Shown: one piece after another, positions 9,304 through 18,377 of the stretch
Position numbering within the stretch: position 1 is the stretch's first letter
Layout: every line of letters begins with the position of its first letter
Position numbers and translations under genes: made by a program
Notes under the pieces: generated by a model
Told to the model about the DNA's origin: nothing
Seen by the model: the letters and a program-made list of their open reading frames with translations, nothing else
The model's database searches: none
NCBI RefSeq assembly: GCF_007896895.1
Contig: NZ_VOGW01000187.1
Span: 114,590 to 178,589 of the forward strand
Length of the DNA stretch: 64,000 bases
Source of the DNA: Streptomyces misionensis
Lineage (GTDB): Bacteria; Actinomycetota; Actinomycetes; Streptomycetales; Streptomycetaceae
Direction: 5' to 3'

Positions 9304-9463
9304 GGTCTTCCACTCGGATCACAGGGCGTAGAGACTCCATGATCTTGGAAGCCGTGCCTGTCGTGTTCTGGGAGGTAGCCGTCCGACTGGCTCTGGCCAC
9401 GAGACCGGGTTCTGGCTCGCTTTCCGTGAAGACGGCACGCTGAGTGACGACTGACGCTCGGAT

Positions 9464-11180
9464 CAACCTCCCGGAGGTTGCCTGAAAATGATCAGTACCA
9501 ACCTTGGGGTGGCCGACAGTTCAGCGTCGTGGAAGAGACACCGCTCCGACTGGAGGGGCTGTTATTCCCGGCGATCGCGGACCTGGCGGTGCTGTCGGTG
9601 AACGTGAACAGCGAAGCTGTACACGTCGAGGCCCGCAGTACGGCGGCCGAGGCGGGGTGTCCGGGCTGCGGGAGCCAGTCGAGCCGAATACACAGCTCCT
9701 ATTTGCGCTTTCCCGCCGATGTCCCCAGCGCGGGGCGGCGGGTGGTTCTCTGCCTGCGGGTCCGCCGGTTCTTCTGCCGGAACGCTGCGTGCGGACGACG
9801 GACGTTTGTCGAGCAACTACCGGGCCTGACCCGGCGGCACAGCCGGTGGACCGAGCGCCTGCGTTCGACGCTGGCCGCGGTCGGCCTCGCCCTGGCCGGC
9901 CGGGCCGGCGCCCGGATGGCACGAGTCTTCGAGGTGTCCGTCAGCCGCAGCACGGTGTTGCGGCTGCTCACGGCCTTGCCGAAGCCGGAGGCACCGTCCC
10001 CACGGGTGGTCGGCGTCGATGAGTACGCGACGCGCAAGGGCCGCGTCTACGGCACGGTTCTGGTCGATTGCGATACCCGCCGGCCGGTGGACCTGCTGCC
10101 CGACCGGGAGGCATCCAGCCTGGCCGAGTGGCTGGCGAAGCGCCCCGGGATCGAGGTGATCTGCCGGGACCGGGCTCCGTTCTTCGCGGAAGGCGCCACG
10201 GCCGGGGCACCCCAGGCGATCCAGGTCGCGGACCGATGGCACCTGTGGCACAACCTCGGCGAGGCCGCCGAGCGGGCCGTTTCGCACCACCGCCAGTGCC
10301 TGCGCGCCCTCGTCCCCGAACCGGCCGGAAAGGAAACCGATGACCCCACTTCGCCCGAGGAAGCACCCACCTCGCCGTGGAAGAGCGACCGGTTCGCCAG
10401 CCGCATCCGGGCCAGACACGCCACCGTCCACGCCCTGCTGGAAGCCGGTCACAGCCGCCGCTCCATCGGGCGCCGGCTCCACATGACCCACCGCACCGTC
10501 AAGAGCCTCGCCGACGCGGCCAGGCCGGAAGACCTCTTCCGCGGCCAGTGGCAGCACAACCGAACCTCCGTCCTCGACGAGTACAAGCCCTACCTGGACG
10601 AGCGCTGGGACGAGGGCTGCACCAACGCCTGGAAGCTCTGGGAAGAGATCGCTCCCTTGGGTTACCGAGGAAGCTACGGCCGGGTCAGCGCCTACCTGCG
10701 GGAAAAGCGCACCTCACCGCAACCGGTCACCGCACAGCCGCCGGCACCCCGCGTGGTGACGAGATGGATTCTCAGTCGCCCGGAATCCCTCACCGAGAGC
10801 GAACAGCTCCGGCTCAAGGCCGTCCTGGCCAACTGCCCCGAACTCGACGCCCTGACCGGTCACGTCCGGTCCTTCGCCCGGATGCTCACCGAGCGCCAGG
10901 GCGAACGGCTCCCGCAATGGCTCGACGCCGTCCGCCAGGACGACCTGCCCAGCCTCCACACTCTCGCGGCAGGCATCGACCGAGACCGCGACGCGGTCAT
11001 CGCCGGACTCACCCTGCCCTGGAACTCCGGCGTCGTCGAAGGACACGTCAACAGGATCAAGATGCTCAAGCGCCAGATGTTCGGACGTGCCGGCTTCGCA
11101 CTGCTCCGTAAGCGAGTCCTCCTCGCCCCATGACCGATGTCAGACGCGCCTGGAATCCTGCCTCCATCCGAGACAGCCAT
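9464..11180 (+). mobile_element. ISL3-family insertion sequence (ends approximate)
   Basis: The region holds an intact ISL3-type transposase. On the left is a perfect hairpin CAACCTCC-C-GGAGGTTG at 9464-9480. A loosely matching inverted sequence (CTCGGAT plus a G-CTGA-A-GTCA-like stretch) occurs on both sides, near 9457-9495 and 11137-11175, and may be the decayed terminal repeats. Limits are therefore estimates. Confidence 0.45.
9529..11133 (+). CDS. ISL3-family transposase
   Basis: About 534 residues from a GTG start; a TTG at 9478 in the same frame is an alternative. The N-terminal zinc-finger region shows CPGCG and FCRNAACGR. The DDE catalytic core is recognisable: VGVDEYATRKG with the first Asp, VADRWHLWHNL in the middle, and the C-terminal signature NSGVVEGHVNRIKMLKRQ followed by GRAGFALLRKRVL. 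An HTH of the HRSIGRR type lies mid-protein. Length and C-terminus look complete, so the gene appears intact. Confidence 0.9.
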   Translation: MEETPLRLEGLLFPAIADLAVLSVNVNSEAVHVEARSTAAEAGCPGCGSQSSRIHSSYLRFPADVPSAGRRVVLCLRVRRFFCRNAACGRRTFVEQLPGLTRRHSRWTERLRSTLAAVGLALAGRAGARMARVFEVSVSRSTVLRLLTALPKPEAPSPRVVGVDEYATRKGRVYGTVLVDCDTRRPVDLLPDREASSLAEWLAKRPGIEVICRDRAPFFAEGATAGAPQAIQVADRWHLWHNLGEAAERAVSHHRQCLRALVPEPAGKETDDPTSPEEAPTSPWKSDRFASRIRARHATVHALLEAGHSRRSIGRRLHMTHRTVKSLADAARPEDLFRGQWQHNRTSVLDEYKPYLDERWDEGCTNAWKLWEEIAPLGYRGSYGRVSAYLREKRTSPQPVTAQPPAPRVVTRWILSRPESLTESEQLRLKAVLANCPELDALTGHVRSFARMLTERQGERLPQWLDAVRQDDLPSLHTLAAGIDRDRDAVIAGLTLPWNSGVVEGHVNRIKMLKRQMFGRAGFALLRKRVLLAP

Positions 11181-11194
11181 ACCAGGAGCCATGC

Positions 11195-11611
11195 ATGGGA
11201 ACGTGGGGAACCGGCCCGTTCGACAGCGACCTCGCCGCAGACTTCGTCGATGAACTTGAGGGGCTCACCCACCAGCAGGTCATCGACGTGCTTGAGCGGG
11301 CATTCCAACGAGTCACCAGCTCAGGAGCACGCGTCGATGGTGGAGACGGCGCCGAAGCCGTTGCTGCTGGTGCCCTCGTCGCCAGCACCATCCCGGACAG
11401 CCCCATCACGATCGATCCAGAGGACGGTCCGAGGGAACCGCTGCCCAAACTACCGGCATCACTCCGCGCGTTGGCCAGGCTCGCACTGGACCGGGTACTC
11501 CAGGACGGATCAGAAATGGCGACGGGGTGGGTGGACAGTACCGACGCCGACCAGTGGCGTCAGGAAGTGCAACGGATCCTCCAGGCACTCGAAGTACCCA
11601 CTGGTCACTAA
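11195..11611 (+). CDS. DUF4259-domain protein
   Basis: 138 residues that begin with the hallmark MGTWGTGPFDSDLAADF of the DUF4259 family, small acidic proteins of unknown function found widely in actinomycetes. The ATG at 11195 was chosen because the family always begins with this motif; CAGGAG lies upstream. A second ATG four bases earlier is out of frame. It sits directly at the right edge of the ISL3-type element, and the 218 bp following it hold nothing recognisable. Confidence 0.85.
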   Translation: MGTWGTGPFDSDLAADFVDELEGLTHQQVIDVLERAFQRVTSSGARVDGGDGAEAVAAGALVASTIPDSPITIDPEDGPREPLPKLPASLRALARLALDRVLQDGSEMATGWVDSTDADQWRQEVQRILQALEVPTGH

Positions 11612-11829
11612 TCGTGACCACGTCACGGAAAGCGAGCCAGAACCCCAGACCGGACGGCGTTTGTGCATCGGTTCGGGAGGCATCTGGCCGCCGTGAGCGA
11701 GTCGAAATGTTCACCGGGTTCGACGGCGCCAGGGCGCTCGGCAGGGACGCCGAGCAGCCGCTGGCGACAGTGGCTGACGAGATTTGGGAACGAAGCAGCG
11801 GTTCGCGCGTGGTGCCGGCCGGCCGTGTC

Positions 11830-14280
11830 CTATTCGCGGATGCCTGCGGCTTCGATCGCCCGTCGGCGGGTTGCCCGTGCGGTCGCTTGCGACGCGGTGA
11901 CCAGGATGACGAGGGCGCAGAGCGCGATGGTCCCCCCGATCTGGGTCCCCGGGATCACCGTCGGTGCTGCGGTTACGAGTTTGCTCAGCGAGGCGTGCTG
12001 GGTGACCGCGGCGAGGCCGGTCGCCACGGCGGCGAGGACGGTGCCGACGACTACCGCGATGGCCGACTCGGCCGCGGCCACCTTCACGATCTGGCTGCGC
12101 ACCGTACCGGCCAGCCCGAGCAGGGCGAACTCCCGCCGTCGTCCGGCTATCGCCATGATCAGGGTGTTGGCGACGGCGATCAGCGAGTAGGCCAGCGCGA
12201 TTCCGAGGATGATCACGGCGGCGTTGTTCGTCTGCTCGGCGGCGTGCGCGCGCTGGGCCTGCAGGTAGGCGTCGTAGGTCGTGACGTGTGCGCCGGAGTC
12301 GGCCAGCGCCTGGTTCACCGCCACCGTCTGTTGCTCGTCGAGCGGCTGGCTCGTGCCCGTCTGGGAGTCGAGGTAGACCCGGCTGGGCATCACCGCGCCG
12401 GTCAGCGACGCGGACAGGTAGGTGTCGTCGCCATTCAGGCCGCGTGCGACGATGGCAGCGATGACGGCCGTCACCCGCGTGCCGGTCGGCAGCAGGGTGA
12501 CCACCTGGTCCCCGACCGAGAGACTGTCGGACTGGGCCGCGTGCTCGTCGATGACCAGGAAGTTCTCCGGCAGTGAGGTGAGCGAGCCGGAGAGCACGGG
12601 CGGCGTGACGGTGGTGCCCAGCGTGGACGCGGGCACCGCGTTCGTGCTCAGCGAGTCGATCTGCTCGCCCTTCGCGGTGCCGATCCGGATGTTCATCGAG
12701 GTGACCGGGGTGACCCGCACTCCGGGCACGGCCGCCAGCTTCTCCAGCGTCCGCGCGTCGATCCCCGTGCCGCCGGGCACCACCACGCTGGCCGCGTGGA
12801 TCTCCTGCTGCTGGCGGGCGAGCACCACGGCGTCACCGGACTCCTGCATCGTCAGCAGGGTGGCGACCAGTCCGACGGCCACCACGATCGGCGCCACCGT
12901 GGCGGCCGTACGCCGCCGGGAGGTGAGGATGTTCTCGCGCACCAGCAGCGGGCCGGCCTTGGCCGAGCCGCGCAGCGGGCCGATCAGCAGCCGGGTGATC
13001 GGCCGCAGCAGGATTGGGGCCAGCAGGGTGACCGCGCCGACGTATAGGACCGGGACCACCTCGTACTTGCGGGCGCTGGCCGCCAGGTACGGCTCGCTGC
13101 GGGCAATGACGGTCCCCGCGACGACGGCGCCGATCAGCATCCCGATCCCCAGCAGCCAGCGGATCGGCGTCATCACGCGGCGCTCCACCACGCTCTCGCG
13201 CAGCACCTCGATCGGCCGGATCACCGAGACCCGGACCAGGGTGGCGGCCGAGCCGGCCAGCGCCGCGGCCACGCCGATGACGAAGGAGATCAGCAGCGGC
13301 AGGGGGTTGAAGGGGATGGTGAACCAGGACGGGGCCACGTTGTGGTCGAGCATCCAGGAGCGCAGCGGCACGGTGCACAGCGGGGCGAGGACGCAGCCGG
13401 CGACCGCGGCCGCTAGGCCGATCAGCAGTGCCTCGCCGAGGACCATGCGCCGCACCTGGCGGGGTGCGGCGCCCACCAGCCGCATCAGGGCCAGTTCGCG
13501 GCGGCGCTGCTCGGTGGCGAAGGCGAAGGTCGCAATGACGACGAACACCGCGACGAACACCGCGAGTCCGGTCGTGCTGCCTGCCATCGCCTGGGCGTTG
13601 GCCAGGGCCTGGGCGCCGCCGGTGGAGTCGGTGTCGAGGCGGGTCAGGTCGTCGCCGGTGAGGACCACGGCCTGGCCGCCCACGAGGGCGGACAGCTGCT
13701 TGGTGTTCTGGTCGGTGACCAGGGCGTTGACGCCGGGCGACAGGCGCTCGGCCTCGGTGTCGCTGAAGAAGACCGCGCTCTCGAACCGGAGCGCGCCGGT
13801 GACCCCCACCACCCGGTAGTGGCCGGCGCCGTCGGAGGTGGCGGCCTGGACCTGACGCCCGATCAGTGCCTGATCACCGCCGACGACGATCTCGTCCGCG
13901 GCCTGCGGCGCGCGCCCGGCCACCAGGTGGTAGCCCGCGAAGGCGGCCGAGGACCACGGGTGACCGGTCGCCCCTGAACCGGGGTTCAGCCGCACCGGGA
14001 AACTGCGGTCGGGCGTGGCCTTGCCCGCCGCGCTCACCTTCGCCACGACCTCGGCCGGCAGCACCGCCGGGGCCTTCATCGCACGCCCCTCGAAGCCCTG
14101 CGGCGCGACCACGACCTGGGCTTCCCTGAACCGCTGCGGCCCCGGATGCGGCGTGCCGAAGGTGGCCGCCAGGGTCAGCGTCATCATGCCGATCATCGTC
14201 GTGCCGAGCGCGAGGGCGAGGAAGGCGCCCACGAAACCCATCAAACGGTGACGCAGCGTGGCTACCGCGATCCTCAGCAC
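11830..14280 (-). CDS. FtsX-type ABC transporter permease
   Basis: 816 residues with two MacB/FtsX modules. Each has one N-proximal transmembrane helix, a large extracytoplasmic domain and three C-terminal helices: segments near residues 14-38, about 255-280, 300-330 and 355-375, then a helix near 460-480 and three more in the last 130 residues. Its start overlaps the end of the ATPase gene by 7 bp, so the two are coupled and form one exporter, most likely for a lipid, peptide or drug. The last residues RATRRRAIEAAGIRE are typical of streptomycete members. Confidence 0.9.
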   Translation of the reverse strand: MLRIAVATLRHRLMGFVGAFLALALGTTMIGMMTLTLAATFGTPHPGPQRFREAQVVVAPQGFEGRAMKAPAVLPAEVVAKVSAAGKATPDRSFPVRLNPGSGATGHPWSSAAFAGYHLVAGRAPQAADEIVVGGDQALIGRQVQAATSDGAGHYRVVGVTGALRFESAVFFSDTEAERLSPGVNALVTDQNTKQLSALVGGQAVVLTGDDLTRLDTDSTGGAQALANAQAMAGSTTGLAVFVAVFVVIATFAFATEQRRRELALMRLVGAAPRQVRRMVLGEALLIGLAAAVAGCVLAPLCTVPLRSWMLDHNVAPSWFTIPFNPLPLLISFVIGVAAALAGSAATLVRVSVIRPIEVLRESVVERRVMTPIRWLLGIGMLIGAVVAGTVIARSEPYLAASARKYEVVPVLYVGAVTLLAPILLRPITRLLIGPLRGSAKAGPLLVRENILTSRRRTAATVAPIVVAVGLVATLLTMQESGDAVVLARQQQEIHAASVVVPGGTGIDARTLEKLAAVPGVRVTPVTSMNIRIGTAKGEQIDSLSTNAVPASTLGTTVTPPVLSGSLTSLPENFLVIDEHAAQSDSLSVGDQVVTLLPTGTRVTAVIAAIVARGLNGDDTYLSASLTGAVMPSRVYLDSQTGTSQPLDEQQTVAVNQALADSGAHVTTYDAYLQAQRAHAAEQTNNAAVIILGIALAYSLIAVANTLIMAIAGRRREFALLGLAGTVRSQIVKVAAAESAIAVVVGTVLAAVATGLAAVTQHASLSKLVTAAPTVIPGTQIGGTIALCALVILVTASQATARATRRRAIEAAGIRE

Positions 14281-15023
14281 GGATTCGCCTCGCTCCCGCC
14301 GGGCTCCAGCGAGGCCATCCGCAGGGCCACGGTCTCAGCCGTCGGCTCGAACAGCTCGCCGATCACCCTGCCATCGGCGAGGAAGACCACCCGTTGCGAG
14401 TACGAAGCGGCCACAGGGTCGTGCGTGACCATGATCACCGTCTGCCCGTGCTCCTCGACGACACCGCGCAGCAGCGCCAGAACCTCCCGCGCGGTACGCG
14501 AGTCCAGCGCGCCGGTCGGCTCGTCCCCGAAGATCACCTTGGGCCTGGTCACCAGCGCACGCGCGATGGCGACCCGCTGCTGCTGACCACCCGACAGCTC
14601 GGCGGGCCGGTGCCCGCCACGCTCGGCCAGACCGACCTCGGCCAGCCCCCGGTCGATCGCCTCCGAGTCGATCTCCCTCCCGGCCAACCGCAGCGGCAGC
14701 TCGACGTTCTGCCGGGCCGTCAGTGCCGGGATCAGGTTGAAGGACTGGAAGATGAAGCCCATGTGCTCACGGCGCAGCTCGGTCAGGGCGCGCTCGGACA
14801 GGTCGTGCAGCGGCGCGCCGTCGAGCAGGACCTGGCCCGCGTCGACCCGGTCGAGGCCCGCCGCACACTGCAGCAGCGTCGACTTACCCGAACCCGAAGG
14901 GCCCATGATGGCGGTGAAAGTGCCCGCCTCGAAGTCGACGTCCACCCCGTCGAGCGCCTGCACCCGATTGTCGCCACGACCGTACGTCTTGTGCACGGCG
15001 GCCAGGCGGACAATGTCGCCCAC
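14274..15023 (-). CDS. ABC transporter ATP-binding protein (MacB/LolD type)
   Basis: About 249 residues from the GTG at 15023; a GTG at 15086 preceded by AAGG would add 21 residues. Walker A is GPSGSGKST, the signature LSGGQQQRVAIARAL, Walker B VIFGDEPTGALDS, and the H-loop MVTHD. All are intact. It powers the FtsX-type permease encoded by the overlapping downstream gene. No two-component system or response regulator lies next to it, although such pairs are often so accompanied. Confidence 0.9.
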   Translation of the reverse strand: MGDIVRLAAVHKTYGRGDNRVQALDGVDVDFEAGTFTAIMGPSGSGKSTLLQCAAGLDRVDAGQVLLDGAPLHDLSERALTELRREHMGFIFQSFNLIPALTARQNVELPLRLAGREIDSEAIDRGLAEVGLAERGGHRPAELSGGQQQRVAIARALVTRPKVIFGDEPTGALDSRTAREVLALLRGVVEEHGQTVIMVTHDPVAASYSQRVVFLADGRVIGELFEPTAETVALRMASLEPGGSEANPC

Positions 15024-15164
15024 CCTCTCCGCACCGACGAAGGCCGGGCTCGAAGCCCGTGCCGGTAGAACCTTGTTCCGGAACACTCGCTCGCCTTTTC
15101 CATAGGGGCATCGGTCGGGGGCATCGGTCACCCGCCGCACCGACGCTAGGGCTGTTCGCGGCAT

Positions 15165-15393
15165 CCACGCCTCCGGACTGCCCCTGATCTCGACCCTGAG
15201 GAACCCCTGACTCGGAGCTCCTCACTCGAGTAGGTGGCGGCCGTGCGGCGCAGACACCCGCAGCCCGCCACCGGCGGCCGGGTGCTGTTCGCTCTCATGG
15301 ACATCGAACGCGGCCCGGTTCGAGTGTCGGCGAAGTGTTGAACTACTGCTGCCGGATCTCGTGAAGAGAACCAGTCCGACAGATCAGCATGAA
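15165..15393. other. Intergenic stretch upstream of the ABC exporter
   Basis: About 230 bp with no supported gene. It must hold the exporter's promoter but I see no convincing operator. It runs into a zone of gene debris on the right. Confidence 0.4.
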
Positions 15394-15424
15394 CCGGACG
15401 TCATCTGACTACGCCGAAGCCCTG
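15394..15424. repeat. Solo copy of the ISAs1-element end
   Basis: 31 bp matching the reverse complement of 8075-8105 at 27 positions, including an 18-bp exact core GACTACGCCGAAGCCCTG. Most easily read as a leftover end of an ISAs1-like element lost from this place. Confidence 0.45.
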
Positions 15425-15494
15425 CGGTAGGGGCCGGGGCGCGCAGGTCCGACTCCCGTGAGTGCAGCTCACTGCTGGATCGGGCCTACGCTCC

Positions 15495-15595
15495 TCAAGC
15501 TCGGGCTCGGAACGCGGTCGGTGTCTCCGCGGTGCGGTGGCGGAAGAATCTGGCGAAGGCCGTCGCACTGGGGAAGCCGTGCCCGTTCGAGGCCG
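15495..15595 (-). pseudogene. C-terminal fragment of an AraC-family regulator
   Basis: The minus-strand frame reads GFPSATAFARFFRHRTAETP and then TAFRARA-stop, the usual second helix-turn-helix and end of an AraC/GlxA-type activator. Nothing upstream in the frame resembles the rest of such a protein. The fragment abuts a UbiD fragment on the opposite strand, so this is a fusion point of unrelated debris. Confidence 0.55.
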
Positions 15596-15596
15596 C

Positions 15597-15756
15597 GACC
15601 TGCTGGATGGTGGTGTCCATCGACCGCGAGAAGCTGGTGGCTTCGCGGACCACACAGGACGAACTCGTGCGGGAGGTGGCCGAAGCGCTCTTCGACTCGC
15701 ACGCCGGATGGCTGGTGCCCAAGGTGATCCTGGTCGGCGACGACATCGGCCGTCCC
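15597..15756 (+). pseudogene. C-terminal fragment of a UbiD-type decarboxylase
   Basis: The plus-strand frame reads CWMVVSIDREKL, then DELVREVAEALFDSHAGW, LVPKVILVGDDI, which is the conserved C-terminal end of UbiD/phenolic-acid decarboxylases. The expected continuation (a D-D-V-WALATR stretch) is lost after DDI, and no N-terminal part exists upstream. It is a short relic without function. Confidence 0.55.
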
Positions 15757-15938
15757 GGCGCAGTGATCGGCCGCTCTGGCGGCGGCCCGCTGTCGCATCC
15801 GCACCACGAAGACGAGGCACGTGCCGGGCAGCGCGCCCGCGGGGCCGGGCCGACTGGCACCTTCGTACGGACCGACTGCGTGAGCGAGGCGGCTGCCGGA
15901 CCGGACAACCGCCTCGCTCTACACTCTCTCCCGCCCGC

Positions 15939-16142
15939 TCAGCCGCGGACGATGTTCTGCGCCTGCGGGCCCTTCGGGCCCTGGCCTATGTCGAACGTGA
16001 CGTGCTCGCCCTCGGTCAGCTCGCGATACCCGCTGCCCTTGATCTCGGAGTAGTGCGCGAAGACGTCCGGACCCCCGCCGTCCTGCTGGATGAAGCCGAA
16101 GCCCTTCTCGGCGTTGAACCACTTCACGGTGCCGCTGGCCAT
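15939..16142 (-). CDS. Cold-shock protein (CspA family)
   Basis: 67 residues, the standard length of a single cold-shock domain. RNP1 is visible as KGFGFIQQ and RNP2 as DVFAHYSEI. Such proteins bind single-stranded RNA/DNA and melt secondary structure. AAGGA lies upstream of the ATG. Relative to the common form, RNP1 ends FIQQDGG and the loop is GSGYREL, so it is a divergent paralogue rather than a main housekeeping Csp. It stands alone between gene debris and the CGNR gene. Confidence 0.93.
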   Translation of the reverse strand: MASGTVKWFNAEKGFGFIQQDGGGPDVFAHYSEIKGSGYRELTEGEHVTFDIGQGPKGPQAQNIVRG

Positions 16143-16299
16143 ACCTGTTGATCCTTCATTCACGCCCGGGAACAGCCCTTCACCCGGGCAAGCTCCGGCT
16201 CGCGCAACCGCACGAACCAACACCCGTACTACCCCGCAACGGGACACTCATACGGCCGACGGCACGGCCAGGCAGTCCACGGTCCGACACTGCGCCACG

Positions 16300-16959
16300 T
16301 CAGCTTCCGGGGCTCGGGTGATGTCGCGGCGGATCCTGAGCGCCCTGCTTGATGTCGTTCGACTGCTTGATGTCGTTCGACCGCTTGGCGGAGCGGGAGC
16401 GTCGATGGGCTGCGACTCGTTCGCGGGTCGCGCACCGGCGGGAGCAGTAGCGGCGTTCCGGACCGCTGCCCTGGGTGATGAAGACGTTCTCGCAGCTGGG
16501 TGATGCGCAGATCCTGCCGGGCGGGCGCTGGCGGTCCCAGACGAGGACGGCCAGGGCCATGCAGGACGAGGCGAGGAGCCACTCAGCCCAGGGGGCGTTG
16601 TCGTCGCGGTCGAGGTGGGGATGCCAGGAGGTGCTGCCGCCGTGGGAGGTCAGGCGGAGAGGTCCGGTGTGGTCCTGCAGGAGGCGGTTGAGGGTGGCCG
16701 CGGCGTCATCGGCGTGCTCGGCGGCGAAGACTTGCCGCAGCAGGGTGGCGGCCGCGCGCATCCCGGCAACGTCGCTGGTGGTGAGGTCGATGGGGTCGGT
16801 CTCGCCGTAGTCGCGGAGCACGTCGGCGACGTCGGCCGGGTCGGGGTGGTCGTCGGCGAGGGCGTTGATCAGGGCGGCGGTCCGTCGAGCCGTGGTCAGC
16901 ACGGAGTGCCGGGTGGCCCAGTCGTCGCGGTGGGAGAGCACCTGTGGAATGTAACGCAT
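16300..16959 (-). CDS. CGNR zinc-finger (ABATE-domain) regulator
   Basis: 219 residues. The N-terminal two thirds match the ABATE helical domain, and the C-terminal zinc finger shows CASPSCENVF and RRYCSRRCATRERVAAHRRR. The eponymous CGNR tetrad is CATR here, but the four zinc-ligand cysteines are present. A short duplication adds a repeated SNDIKQ near the C-terminus. It is divergent from an MFS exporter with only 38 bp between the starts, so it probably controls that transporter and itself. Confidence 0.85.
   Translation of the reverse strand: MRYIPQVLSHRDDWATRHSVLTTARRTAALINALADDHPDPADVADVLRDYGETDPIDLTTSDVAGMRAAATLLRQVFAAEHADDAAATLNRLLQDHTGPLRLTSHGGSTSWHPHLDRDDNAPWAEWLLASSCMALAVLVWDRQRPPGRICASPSCENVFITQGSGPERRYCSRRCATRERVAAHRRSRSAKRSNDIKQSNDIKQGAQDPPRHHPSPGS
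16352..16388. repeat. Two tandem 18-bp direct repeats inside the CGNR gene
   Basis: TGCTTGATGTCGTTCGAC occurs twice in a row (second copy ends GACC), encoding the doubled SNDIKQ near the protein's C-terminus. In frame, so it does not break the gene. Confidence 0.7.
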
Positions 16960-16997
16960 CTTGCTGAGTTTTGAGTTATCTACGTAACGTCTCGCTG

Positions 16998-18194
16998 ATG
17001 ACTAGGCGTTACTCACTCAGCTTGTATCTCGCTGGAGCAGTGGCAGCTCGTGCCGGGGACGAGATGTCGGGACCGGCACTGATGCTGGCGGGATTCGCCC
17101 TGACCGGGTCGACCGTTGAAGCGTCGTCGCTGCTTGCGGGCATCACGATCGCTGCCGCGGTGGGAGGGCCGGTGCTCGGGGTGCTCCTCGACAGATCGGG
17201 ACGACCGGGACGCCTGCTGGCCGGGGCTCTTGTCCTGTATGCGGCGGGGCTGGGGGTGATTCTCGTGGGACTCGGCCGGTTGCCGTTCGGTGTCACCATC
17301 CTGACCGCCGTGGTGACGGGACTGCTGGGGCCGGCGCTGTCAGGGGGGTGGACGGCCCAACTGCCGCGTGTGGTGCCTGGCGACCGCCTGCCGCGGGCGA
17401 ATGCGCTCGACGCCATGACGTTCAGCGTGGCGAGTCTGGCCGGTCCGGCTCTCGCCGGCGGTGCGGCGGAGGTGTTGGGAGCCCCGTCGGCCGTGGTGAT
17501 CTCCGTGGTGCTCATCGCTTCGGCGCTGCCCGCCGCGTGGATGCTGCCTGCCCGTCCGGGGCGGGCGCGGGGCGCCCGGAGGGCCTCGGTGATCAGCGAC
17601 CTTACTGCCGGAATACGGCTCATCGCCGGAAGGCCGCCTCTGGCCCGGGCGACCCTCGCCTCCGTCGTCTCCTGCGTCTCCCAGGGCATGCTGACGGCGT
17701 GCGTCCCGCTCCTGGGCGAGCGTGCCCTGGGCGGAGCCGGCCGCGGCGCGGTGCTGCTCTCCTGCACGGCGACCTCCGCCCTGGTGGCCAATGCCGTACT
17801 CGCCCGGTTTCCGCGTTCCGTCGCCCCCGACACGATCATCTGGGCCGGCGTCTTGGTCCAGGCTGTCGCGTTGGCCTTGGCCGCCGTGGGGCCACCCGTA
17901 GTGCTCATCGTGGCCGTACTCGCAGCGGGGGTCGGTGAAGGTCCCCAGCTGGCCGCCTTGTTCGCCATCCGCCACCGGGAGGCTCCGGAGCAACTGCGCG
18001 GCCAGATCTTCACCACCGGCGCCAGCTTGAAAATCACCGGATTCGCCCTGGGGGCAGCGGTCACCGGACCGCTCGTGGCCTGGTCCCTGCCAGGCGCTTT
18101 GGCCCTCGCAGCGAGTGTGGCGGTCCTCGCAGCGCTGGCTTTCCTCGCGATCCCGTCGGAAACCATCGACTCGTCCGAGCGCCACGTTTGTTGA
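16998..18194 (+). CDS. MFS transporter
   Basis: 398 residues with 12 predicted membrane helices; a 17-residue longer TTG form (16971) is possible. The cytoplasmic loop after helix 2 reads LDRSGRPGRLL, the MFS motif A region. The N-terminus RRYSLSLYLAGAVAARAGDE and the overall pattern fit drug or metabolite exporters of the MFS_1 group. It shares a 38-bp divergent promoter with the CGNR regulator; that stretch contains GTTA-N6-TAAC (around 16975-16988), a candidate operator half-site pair. Substrate unknown. Confidence 0.86.
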   Translation: MTRRYSLSLYLAGAVAARAGDEMSGPALMLAGFALTGSTVEASSLLAGITIAAAVGGPVLGVLLDRSGRPGRLLAGALVLYAAGLGVILVGLGRLPFGVTILTAVVTGLLGPALSGGWTAQLPRVVPGDRLPRANALDAMTFSVASLAGPALAGGAAEVLGAPSAVVISVVLIASALPAAWMLPARPGRARGARRASVISDLTAGIRLIAGRPPLARATLASVVSCVSQGMLTACVPLLGERALGGAGRGAVLLSCTATSALVANAVLARFPRSVAPDTIIWAGVLVQAVALALAAVGPPVVLIVAVLAAGVGEGPQLAALFAIRHREAPEQLRGQIFTTGASLKITGFALGAAVTGPLVAWSLPGALALAASVAVLAALAFLAIPSETIDSSERHVC

Positions 18195-18377
18195 GTTCAG
18201 CCGGGCCGTCCTCTTCAGGAGGGCCCCGAGGACGCCGTCCGGGACCGGCACCGGCACCGGCAGGAGGGGCGCGCCGGCCGCGCCGTGGCGCGGGCGGGGT
18301 CGGCGTACGGCGACGCCCTTTCGCGCAGGACATCCGGCCGCCCGGGGGGCGAGGATGGGGAACGGAAGGGTCGCGTC

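Noticed and set aside
11527-12576. 349-residue plus-strand frame opposite the FtsX permease
   Set aside because: Gly/Arg-rich shadow of a well-supported membrane protein gene.
15462-16151. 229-residue plus-strand gene overlapping the cold-shock gene
   Set aside because: Antisense to a clear cold-shock gene at its end and made of unrelated fragments; only the UbiD segment, in another frame, has support.
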